DNA of 51,539 bases from Corallococcus praedator (lineage in GTDB: Bacteria; Myxococcota; Myxococcia; Myxococcales; Myxococcaceae): NCBI RefSeq assembly GCF_003612125.1, contig NZ_RAWI01000022.1, forward strand, positions 1-51,539, in the 5' to 3' direction. Position 1 is the first letter of the stretch. Every line of letters begins with the position of its first letter. The translations under genes were made by a program, and so were the position numbers. The notes under the pieces are model-generated. The model saw nothing but the letters and a program-made list of their open reading frames with translations, was not told the origin of the DNA and did not search any database. Positions 43,318 through 51,539 of this stretch are shown here, in pieces.

Positions 43318-44145
43318 TCAGGCCGAGGCGGACGGCGCGCGGGCGCGCAGCTTCTGGAACAGCTCCGGGGGCATGGCCGCGACGCCCAGGCGGTGGTCCG
43401 GCGACACCTCCTCGCCGTGGAAGTCGCTGCCGAAGGTGGGCACCAGGTCGAACTCCGCCGCCAGCGCCAGGTACTTCTGCCGCAGGCCCGGGTTGTGGTC
43501 CGCGCTCAGCACCTCCAGGCCGGACAGGCCCGCCAGCGCCAGCGCCTTGATCTCCACGCGCTCCATCTTCGACGAGCCGGGGTGGGCGAGCGTCGCGGTG
43601 CCGCCCGCGTTGCGGATGAGGCGGATGGCCTCCGCGCCCTCCAGCTTGAAGCGCTCCACCCACGCCGCGCGGCCGGTGCCCAGGAAGCGGTCGAAGGCGG
43701 CCTTCATGTCGATGCACCAGCCCTGGTTCACCAGCACCCGCGCCAGGTGCGGCCGCCCCAACTGCGCGTCCCCGGCCACCTTGAGCACCTGCTCCATGCG
43801 CACCGGGAAGCCCAGCTCGCGCAGGCGCGCGACCATGGCCTCCATGCGCTGCGTGCGCTCGTCGCGCAGCCGGTCCGCGAAGCGCGCCAGCTCCGGGTCC
43901 TCCGGGTGCAGGAAGTGACCCAGGATGTGGGCCTCCTTGCCGTGGACGAAGGCGGACAGCTCGATTCCGGGCACCAGCTCCACGCCATGGGCGCGGGCGG
44001 CCTCCCGGGCCTCGGCGAGGCCCGCCACCGTGTCGTGGTCCGTCACCGCCAGGACCGTGACCCCGGCGGCGGCGGCGCGCGCCACCAGCGTCGCGGGCGG
44101 GTACTGGCCGTCACTGGCGGTGGTGTGCGAATGCAGGTCGATCAT
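43318..44145 (-). CDS. PHP-domain phosphoesterase
   Basis: A 275-residue metal-dependent phosphoesterase. Metal ligands appear in DLHSHTTASDG (1-14), TDHDTV (about 36), and the C-terminal GSDFHGEEVSPDH, with an intervening helical domain (about 100-165). This resembles the YciV/TrpH group that acts on 3',5'-nucleoside bisphosphates and RNA 5' ends. Which substrate applies here is inference. The 3' end is convergent with the chemoreceptor, 14 bases apart. Confidence 0.87.
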   Translation of the reverse strand: MIDLHSHTTASDGQYPPATLVARAAAAGVTVLAVTDHDTVAGLAEAREAARAHGVELVPGIELSAFVHGKEAHILGHFLHPEDPELARFADRLRDERTQRMEAMVARLRELGFPVRMEQVLKVAGDAQLGRPHLARVLVNQGWCIDMKAAFDRFLGTGRAAWVERFKLEGAEAIRLIRNAGGTATLAHPGSSKMERVEIKALALAGLSGLEVLSADHNPGLRQKYLALAAEFDLVPTFGSDFHGEEVSPDHRLGVAAMPPELFQKLRARAPSASA

Positions 44146-44278
44146 GGCGGGCCCTCCAGGGGGCCGTGCGGGAAGGCAGGCACTCTTATGCCATGTCCAT
44201 GCGACAGGGGGCCGGAAGAGCGGGCCCTGTGTGAATCAGCACGGACAGCGGTTTGTTCCTGTCGCCTGCCTGCCTCTT

Positions 44279-44310
44279 GGGGAGGGGCTGGGTTGAAGCC
44301 GGGCCTCCCC
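44279..44310 (+). promoter_or_regulatory. Two-part hairpin in the leader of the DHS-like gene
   Basis: ggggagg (44279-44285) pairs with cctcccc (44304-44310), enclosing ggct/agcc and a seven-base loop. It ends 32 bases before the ATG. It may act as an attenuator-like or RNA-stability element; no matching family was recognised. Confidence 0.4.
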
Positions 44311-44342
44311 TTGTCCGCTCGGCGGTGTTAGATCGCCGCGCC

Positions 44343-45566
44343 ATGGCCAAGACCCCGACCCCGAAGAAGTCCACCCTTCGCGCCGCCTACGCGAACGCGC
44401 GCAAGGCCGACCCTCGCCCCATCACCGGCAAGGAGAAGCCGGCGGAGCTGCTCGCGCACGCGTTCAGCGCCTATGTGGGCCGGCAGGAGCGCACCGCGTT
44501 CGAACTGATGCAGCAGTCGGTGCAGCAGGACGCGTCCATCTTCCTGACGCTGTCGGGCGCGATGACGCCCGCGGGCCTCCACCAGTCCTGCCTCATCCCG
44601 CTGGTGGAGAAGGGCATCATCTCCGCCATCACCACCACCGGCGCGAACCTCTACCACGACGCCCACCGCATCATCGGCCACGGCATCCGCGAGGTGAACC
44701 CCAACGCGGGCGACCTCCAGTACCGCCTGGCGCGCATCATCCGCATCTACGACCTGGGCTTCTGGGAGGAGGCGCTGCTCGACACCGACCGCCTCTTCTC
44801 CGCCATCCTGCGGCAGCCCCAGTTCCAGAAGAAGATGACCACGCCGGAGTTCCACTACCTGCTGGGCAAGGCCATCCACGGCATCGAGAAGGAGCTGGGC
44901 GTCAAGCAGCCCTCGCTCCTGTCCACCTGCTACAAGCACGGCGTCCCCATCTGGGTGGGCGCGGTGCAGGACGGCTCCATCTTCCTCAACGTCGTGAAGC
45001 TGAAGCGCCTCCTGGGCGACGAGTTCAAGTTCGAGCTCGACATCAACGAAGACGTCTTCTCCATGGCCGCGATGCAGCACTACTGCCGCCACAACGGCAG
45101 CGGGAAGCTGGCCATCTGGATCCTGGGCGGCGGCGTGCCCAAGAACTACACGCTCCAGGGCGAGCCCCTGCTGGATCAAATCCTCAACGTCCCTACGTCG
45201 GGCTTCGACATCGACGTGCAGTTCTGCGTGGACCCGGTGGACAACGGCGCGCTGTCCAGCTGCCCGGCCGGTGAGGGCCACACGTGGGGCAAGGTGTCCG
45301 TGGAGGCCGTGGAGACGGGCTCCATGTACGTGCACTGCGACGTGACGGCGGTGTTCCCCTGGCTCACGCACGCGCTGTTCAGCGAGCCGAAGAACAAGCG
45401 CAAGCCCATGCGGCTGATGGACAAGATGGACGACGCCGTGAAGTTCCTGGACGCGGACGTCAAGAAGCGCAGCAAGGCGCTGATGAAGACCCTGGACTGG
45501 AGCGTCGAGGAGGCCGAGCCTTCCACCAAGAAGGACGCGAAGGCCCACGACGCCTACGTCCGTTAG
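44343..45566 (+). CDS. Deoxyhypusine synthase-family protein
   Basis: A 407-residue member of the DHS family, whose eukaryotic and archaeal members use NAD and spermidine to modify eIF5A. Bacteria lack that substrate, and some bacterial homologues act as homospermidine synthases. The active-site Lys region is kept: Lys317 in GHTWGKVSVEA corresponds to the catalytic Lys of human DHS (WGKI). Other family segments are SGAMTPAGLHQSC, TTTGANLYHDAH and IWILGGGVPKN. The arginine decarboxylase gene 1.2 kb downstream is consistent with a polyamine role. ATG 44343 gives the normal N-terminus; no strong ribosome-binding site. Confidence 0.87.
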   Translation: MAKTPTPKKSTLRAAYANARKADPRPITGKEKPAELLAHAFSAYVGRQERTAFELMQQSVQQDASIFLTLSGAMTPAGLHQSCLIPLVEKGIISAITTTGANLYHDAHRIIGHGIREVNPNAGDLQYRLARIIRIYDLGFWEEALLDTDRLFSAILRQPQFQKKMTTPEFHYLLGKAIHGIEKELGVKQPSLLSTCYKHGVPIWVGAVQDGSIFLNVVKLKRLLGDEFKFELDINEDVFSMAAMQHYCRHNGSGKLAIWILGGGVPKNYTLQGEPLLDQILNVPTSGFDIDVQFCVDPVDNGALSSCPAGEGHTWGKVSVEAVETGSMYVHCDVTAVFPWLTHALFSEPKNKRKPMRLMDKMDDAVKFLDADVKKRSKALMKTLDWSVEEAEPSTKKDAKAHDAYVR

Positions 45567-45613
45567 AGAAGGTCCCCCTTCCTCGCAGTCCGCGAAGTCC
45601 CAAGGAGCCGGTG

Positions 45614-46051
45614 ATGAGTGTTCAGCCTGCAGCGCCCGCGACGGGCGTGGTGATGACCCTGGTGAGCGCCCCGCAGTTCAAGACCCAGGTGACGCACGGC
45701 CCGTCCGGCGCGACGCTGCCCACGGAGGCGCCGAAGGACAACGGCGGCACCGGGGGCAGCTTCTCCCCCACGGACCTCGTGGCCACGGCGCTCGCCTCCT
45801 GCGTCGTGACGACCATGCACCTGACGGCGGCCCGGGAGGGCATCACCCTGGGCGAGGTGAGCGCGAAGGTGGAGAAGCGGATGAGCCCGCCGCCGCGCCG
45901 CATCGCGGAGCTGGTGCTGTCCATCCTCATGCCCTCCGGCCTTGCTCCGCCCCAGCGGGCCCTGCTGGAGAAGATTGCCCATGAGTGTCCGGTGTCGCGC
46001 AGCCTGCACCCGGACACGAAGGTGACGGCGTCGTTCGGCTACCCGGACTGA
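45614..46051 (+). CDS. OsmC-family peroxide reductase-like protein
   Basis: A 145-residue OsmC-fold protein. The two redox Cys are at 63 (ALASCVVTTMHL) and 125 (HECPVSRSL), and the N-terminal motif GGSFSPTDLVATAL is typical. Members reduce organic hydroperoxides. AAGGAG at 45602-45607 supports ATG 45614. It lies 47 bp after the DHS-like gene, possibly in one transcript. Confidence 0.9.
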   Translation: MSVQPAAPATGVVMTLVSAPQFKTQVTHGPSGATLPTEAPKDNGGTGGSFSPTDLVATALASCVVTTMHLTAAREGITLGEVSAKVEKRMSPPPRRIAELVLSILMPSGLAPPQRALLEKIAHECPVSRSLHPDTKVTASFGYPD

Positions 46052-46062
46052 ACCGCTGTGCC

Positions 46063-46107
46063 GGGGCGGAGGGCGGGGGCCTGTCTGGCCGGCTGCCCTC
46101 CCGCCCC
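46063..46107 (+). terminator. GC-rich hairpin after osmC-like gene
   Basis: ggggcggagggc (46063-46074) with gccctcccgcccc (46095-46107), one bulged base, 20-base loop. It is followed by cggattc rather than a U tract. Confidence 0.4.
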
Positions 46108-46185
46108 CGGATTCAAGATGCCGCCGCGCGGCCGAGTGCCCACCCTGGGCTGAAGCTTTTTGAAGCTCTGGGGAGGACACGCCGC

Positions 46186-46713
46186 ATGAACCTGAAGCGA
46201 CTGGGCATCTACCTGAACGACCACCTCCTGGGCTCCACGGTGGGTGTGGACTTGGCGCGCAGGACGGAGCACGAGAACCGCAGCAACCCCGTGGGCGCCT
46301 CTCTGTCCTCGCTGATTCCGCTGCTGGAGCAGGACCGCGCCACGCTCCTGGCGGTGATGTCCGCGCTGGAGGTGAAGCCGGATCCGCTGAAGGTGGGCGG
46401 CGCGTGGGTGGTGGAGAAGCTGTCGCGGCTGAAGCTCAATGGCTCCTGGCTGCGCTACTCCCCGCTGAGCCGGCTGGTGGAGCTGGAGGGCCTGTGCGTG
46501 GGCTCCCACGGCCGGGTGTCCCTGTGGAAGAGCCTGGAGAAGGTGGCCGCGAAGGATCCGCGCCTGGCGCGGTTCGACTTCGCCTTCCTGGCCGAGCGCG
46601 CGGACGGACAGCTGCTCATGCTCCAGAACCTGCGCCTGCGCGCGACGGAGGCCGCGTTCATGGACACGTCCGTCGAGACCGGCGAACAGGTGCCGGCCCC
46701 GACGGAGGCCTGA
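46186..46713 (+). CDS. Hypothetical helical protein
   Basis: I do not recognise this 175-residue protein. It looks all-helical: MNLKRLGIYLNDHLLGSTVGVDLARRT at the start (segment IYLNDHLLGSTVGVDL), a long segment with SSLIPLLEQDRATLLAVMSALEV, a WVVEKLSRLKLNG helix, and a region with LSRLVELEGLCVGSHG. The pattern of paired helices and acidic residues is like ferritin-like or four-helix proteins, but metal ligands cannot be assigned. GGGGAGG at 46170-46176 fixes ATG 46186. Convergent with speA, 12 bases apart. Confidence 0.7.
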   Translation: MNLKRLGIYLNDHLLGSTVGVDLARRTEHENRSNPVGASLSSLIPLLEQDRATLLAVMSALEVKPDPLKVGGAWVVEKLSRLKLNGSWLRYSPLSRLVELEGLCVGSHGRVSLWKSLEKVAAKDPRLARFDFAFLAERADGQLLMLQNLRLRATEAAFMDTSVETGEQVPAPTEA

Positions 46714-46725
46714 GCCTTCAGGGCA

Positions 46726-48735
<2,010 letters not shown>

Positions 48736-48804
48736 CGTTGTTTCGTTGCCTCCGGGTAGGGGCCTGCGGCGGATGGAAACTCCCATGAACAAGGGAGGGG
48801 GGCC

Positions 48805-48833
48805 GGACTATCGGAAACGTCCCGGGCATTCAA
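48805..48833 (-). promoter_or_regulatory. Predicted promoter of speA
   Basis: On the minus strand, TTGAAT (48833-48828), a 17-base spacer and TAGTCC (48810-48805). The leader of about 65 bases contains a CTCCC/GGGAG stem (48780-48797). Confidence 0.55.
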
Positions 48834-48971
48834 TAGCCGCCTGTTCGTGGAGCAGGCAGGCGGGCAGGGGCCCCCGTTCCAATGCTGGCCCTGCTGGGCC
48901 GGTCAGCATCCAATTCCTACCCTTCCACCTGGGAAGCCCAGGGAGGCCGAGTGGAGAGAAGGGGAGGGTAC

Positions 48972-50045
48972 ATGGAGTCGTCCGCACGCAGGGAAGAAGC
49001 ACCTTTGACCCCGCGGGAGATCTTCGAGCGGTTGGATCGCTTCGTCATCGGACAGGACGCCGCGAAGCGCGCGGTGGCGATCGCGGCGCACAACCACCTC
49101 AAGCGCATCCAGGCACGCCGGATGCGCCGTCAGTCCCTCATCAAGAAGTCCAACATCCTGCTCATCGGACCCACGGGCAGCGGCAAGACGCACATCGCAC
49201 GCAACCTGGCGGACATCCTCAACGTGCCCTTCACCACCGTGGACGCCACCGAGTACACGGAGGCGGGCTACTACGGGAAGGACGTGGAGGTGATGGTGTC
49301 CGACCTGCTCTTCAAGTCGAACCACTCCGTGGAGGACACCCAGCGGGGCATCATCTTCATCGACGAGGTGGACAAGATCGCCCGCCGCACGCAGGGCGCC
49401 CGCAACGGCGCTGGCAGCCGCGACATCGGCGGTGAAGGTGTCCAGCAGTCGCTCCTGAAACTGCTGGAAGGGCGCGAGGTGCACGTGCCCATGAACGTCA
49501 CCCAGGCGTGGAACAAGAGCGACTTCGTGCAGGTGGACACGCGCGACATCCTCTTCATCTGCGCGGGCACGTTCAGCGACCTGCACGACTTTGGCGACGA
49601 CGGCGGCCGGGCCATGGGCTTCGGCGCGGACGCGACGGGCGCGAAGCGCAAGGAGAAGCGCATCTCCACGAAGCAGCTGGTGGACTTCGGGATGATGGCG
49701 GAGTTCCTGGGCCGCATGCCGGTGATGGTGCAACTGGAGCGGCTGGGAGAGCCGGAGCTGTTGCGCGTGCTCACCGAGCCGCCCGATGCCATCACCCGGG
49801 AGTTCAAGGAGCTCTTGTCCCTGGACGACATCGAGCTGGAGTTCCCGGAGGCCGGCCTGCGCGAGGTGGTGCGCTACTCCGTGGCGCGAGGGCTGGGCGC
49901 GCGAGGCCTGCGCTCCATCCTGGAACACGTGATGTCGGACGTCATGTTCGAGGCGCCCGAGCGCCGGCACCGTCAGGTGGCGGTGGACGCGGAGTTCGTG
50001 AAGGCGCGCCTGTCCAGCCTGGACGACGTCGAGCTCAACGCTTGA
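48972..50045 (+). CDS. ClpX-like AAA+ unfoldase lacking the zinc-binding domain
   Basis: A 357-residue AAA+ protein of the ClpX clade. Walker A is GPTGSGKT (66-73), Walker B FIDEVDKIA (Asp131, Glu132), and sensor 2 lies in GLGARGLRSILE. The pore loop is GYYG (99-102) rather than GYVG. Canonical ClpX begins with a four-Cys zinc domain; here the AAA module starts almost at once. The ClpP-docking IGF loop is represented by MGF (215-217, in AMGFGAD), whereas the RKH substrate loop reads QAW. GGGGAGGG at 48961-48968 supports ATG 48972. A ClpX paralogue with its own substrates is the best reading; HslU is less likely because it lacks the I-domain. Confidence 0.85.
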   Translation: MESSARREEAPLTPREIFERLDRFVIGQDAAKRAVAIAAHNHLKRIQARRMRRQSLIKKSNILLIGPTGSGKTHIARNLADILNVPFTTVDATEYTEAGYYGKDVEVMVSDLLFKSNHSVEDTQRGIIFIDEVDKIARRTQGARNGAGSRDIGGEGVQQSLLKLLEGREVHVPMNVTQAWNKSDFVQVDTRDILFICAGTFSDLHDFGDDGGRAMGFGADATGAKRKEKRISTKQLVDFGMMAEFLGRMPVMVQLERLGEPELLRVLTEPPDAITREFKELLSLDDIELEFPEAGLREVVRYSVARGLGARGLRSILEHVMSDVMFEAPERRHRQVAVDAEFVKARLSSLDDVELNA

Positions 50046-50796
50046 CGGACGTCTTCTCCGAGGCCCGAGCGGCGGCGCCCAACCGCGCCGCCGTCTGCGG
50101 GTCCTGGATGAGCTGAAGGATGGCGTCGTTGCGCAGCAGGGCCTGGGAGTCGCCGCGCTGGAGGGCGCCCTTGAGGTCCTGCTGCTTGAGGGCGGCCTGG
50201 AAGCGCGGATCCTTGAGCAGCGCCTTGAAGGCCGGGTCGTCCTGGAGCTTGCGCGCGCGCTCCGGGTCCTGGGTGGCCTGGGCCACGCGGACCAGGTCCT
50301 TCAGGGGCGCGAACTGGGTGAGTTCGAAGAGGTTGTAGCGGCGGGCCATCTCGAAGGAGACGGAGCCCATGGGGGACACGCCCACGCGCTTGCCGGCGAC
50401 GACGACGTGCTGCTCCAGGAAGGTGAGCGCGCTCAGGCTGACCCAGAAGATGGCGGCCATCTTCCCGCTGCCCAGGACGAAGCCCAGGGTGCGGTCCAGG
50501 CCGCGCTCGTCCGGGTTGCTCCCGGAGAGGAAGCGCACGAGCAGCGCGCTCAGGGCGTAGCGCACGGTGAGCCACGTCACGACGAAGAGGAGCACCGTTC
50601 CGGCCAGGGTGCCCACGAGCAGCGGGGCGCCCATGGCGACGGCGAGCTTGGGGCCCACGATGGGCGCGAGCTTGCGCGACACGAAGTAGCCCACCGCGAG
50701 GCCCGCGGTGTTGGCCACCTGCCGGGACGCGCCGGACATGGCGCCCAGGATGCCGAAGAAGAGCACCAGGCCCAGGAGGATGAGGTCGATGACCAT
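50035..50796 (-). CDS. CvpA-family membrane protein
   Basis: A 253-residue protein. About four spans in the first 150 residues (MVIDLILLGLVLFFGILGAM..., the Gly-rich second span, AGTVLLFVVTWLTV, KMAAIFWVSLSALTF) match the CvpA/colicin V production family. A helical cytoplasmic tail (about 160-253) contains repeated short D/K/L/Q units (FKALLKDPRFQAALKQQDLK). CvpA proteins support envelope homeostasis in several bacteria. The 3' end overlaps the ClpX-like stop convergently by 11 bp. Confidence 0.82.
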   Translation of the reverse strand: MVIDLILLGLVLFFGILGAMSGASRQVANTAGLAVGYFVSRKLAPIVGPKLAVAMGAPLLVGTLAGTVLLFVVTWLTVRYALSALLVRFLSGSNPDERGLDRTLGFVLGSGKMAAIFWVSLSALTFLEQHVVVAGKRVGVSPMGSVSFEMARRYNLFELTQFAPLKDLVRVAQATQDPERARKLQDDPAFKALLKDPRFQAALKQQDLKGALQRGDSQALLRNDAILQLIQDPQTAARLGAAARASEKTSVKR

Positions 50797-50823
50797 GGAT
50801 GGGACTCCCGGTGCCGCGCGCGC

Positions 50824-51539
50824 TCAGCGGATCTTGAACGACGAATCGCCCTTGGATTTCTCCGCGGTCTGCTTCTGCGCTTCCGCGAGGGTTTCCTTGT
50901 AACGGGCGTTGGAGGGCTCGTAGGTGAGCGCCATCTTCAGGTTGCGTTCAGCGGCGGAAGGGTTGCCGGCGTCCAGGTCCTTCTGGGCCTGCGTGTAGAA
51001 CTGACGGCCCTTGGGGTGGGTGCCGATCTGCTCTTCCTGCTCCTTCTTCACCGCGGCCTTGGTCTCTGCTTCGGAGGCGTCGGTGAAGCGCAGCTTCTGC
51101 GCGCGGTCCGGACCGGCGATGTCCACGAGGTACTTCTTGCGCTTGGTGTCGTCGCGCAGGACGTAATAGGCCTCGGTGATGCGCTTGTAGAGCTCGTGCA
51201 CCTGCTCCTTGAGCGCCTTGGACTCCAGTTGGAAGAAGCGGTCCGGGTGGTAGACGCGGCTCTCCCGGTAGAAGGCCTTCTTGATGTCGGAGGGCACGGC
51301 GGAGCGCTCCAACCCGAGCAGCTCGAAGTAGTCCGTCTGGTCCAGCTTCGCGCAGCGGGACTCCAGCTCCGCGAGCTGCTCCAGGGTGAGCGCCGGGCCT
51401 CCGGCCGCAGAGGGCGGAGGCGGCGGGGTGAGCGCGGCGACCGACGGCACGTTGCCGGGCACGGGCGGCGGCGTGGGCGGACGCGCGGAGCCGGCGGGCG
51501 CGATGGCGGGCAGTGACACCGTGGGCCGGTTGCCAGGGC
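50824..51539 (-). CDS. DnaJ-domain protein (N-terminus cut by window edge)
   Basis: A J-domain protein. After a Pro/Ala-rich linker (PTPPPVPGNVPS, LTPPPPPSAAGG) comes a J-domain of about 65 residues with the Hsp70-stimulating HPD intact (RVYHPDRFF) and YFELLGL at its start. A C-terminal helical pair resembles one TPR unit (AERNLKMALTYEPSNARYKETL, segment NLKMALTYEPSNARY). The frame stays open to the window end, so a further N-terminal domain is likely; an internal GTG at 51519 is the only visible in-frame start. It may recruit DnaK to a specific target, unknown. Confidence 0.8.
   Translation of the reverse strand, partial: PGNRPTVSLPAIAPAGSARPPTPPPVPGNVPSVAALTPPPPPSAAGGPALTLEQLAELESRCAKLDQTDYFELLGLERSAVPSDIKKAFYRESRVYHPDRFFQLESKALKEQVHELYKRITEAYYVLRDDTKRKKYLVDIAGPDRAQKLRFTDASEAETKAAVKKEQEEQIGTHPKGRQFYTQAQKDLDAGNPSAAERNLKMALTYEPSNARYKETLAEAQKQTAEKSKGDSSFKIR

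Overview
The window is a single stretch of very GC-rich chromosome from a predatory, gliding delta-type bacterium, most likely a Myxococcota member near Corallococcus, Myxococcus or Pyxidicoccus. The evidence is third-position GC saturation with many GTG and TTG starts, an MglA-type GTPase, several myxobacterial-style signalling genes (two class III nucleotide cyclases, an orphan chemoreceptor, a CRP-type regulator), and promoters of the form TTGAC(n)-N17/18-TA. I see no phage, insertion sequence, CRISPR array, tRNA or rRNA. Nearly all of it is core or lineage-core genome, closely packed.

Layout. Positions 1-3100 (minus strand) hold peptidoglycan recycling (murQ, anmK) coupled to an MglA-like GTPase that runs off the window, plus ribosomal protein L28. 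Positions 3160-8900 hold a phytoene-dehydrogenase-like flavoprotein, a HAD phosphatase, a 3-hydroxyisobutyryl-CoA hydrolase, a DUF523 protein and the overlapping purM-purN pair. Positions 9050-14000 (plus strand) hold a cyclic-nucleotide-binding regulator with a class II-type cyclic nucleotide phosphodiesterase one base downstream, then accD, folC and an alpha/beta hydrolase. Positions 14000-18700 hold an envelope pair, an AMIN/coiled-coil/AMIN protein and LptD, followed by a small XRE regulator. Positions 18800-21500 hold a TetR regulator with a clear promoter and operator, an overlapping crotonase, and an M23 peptidase.

Positions 21800-25070 carry a small unknown protein, an EEP-family phosphohydrolase and a compact run of five small membrane proteins ending in a good terminator. 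Positions 25160-30170 carry an unknown protein, a putative lipoprotein, a CHASE2 adenylate cyclase-like protein lacking a transition-state Asn, and a thioredoxin-like 2Fe-2S ferredoxin. Positions 30340-41510 carry complex I in two pieces, nuoC-D-G-H-I and nuoA-B. Between them are a second, intact-looking cyclase, an alkaline-phosphatase-superfamily membrane enzyme with a Thr in the sulfatase nucleophile position, and a hotdog thioesterase.

Positions 41700-51539 carry a chemoreceptor, a PHP phosphoesterase, a deoxyhypusine-synthase-like protein, OsmC, an unknown protein, biosynthetic arginine decarboxylase (speA), a ClpX-like unfoldase without the zinc-binding domain, CvpA, and a DnaJ-domain protein cut by the window end.

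Themes: envelope construction and recycling (murQ, anmK, lptD, AMIN protein, M23, CvpA), respiration (complex I), purine, folate and fatty-acid core metabolism, polyamines (speA plus the DHS homologue), and cyclic nucleotide signalling (two cyclases, one phosphodiesterase, one sensor-regulator). The items most worth following up are the ClpX-like protein, the small membrane-protein cluster, the His-rich tails on NuoH and NuoI, and the substituted CHASE2 cyclase. Start positions and promoters were chosen by eye; no database search was run.
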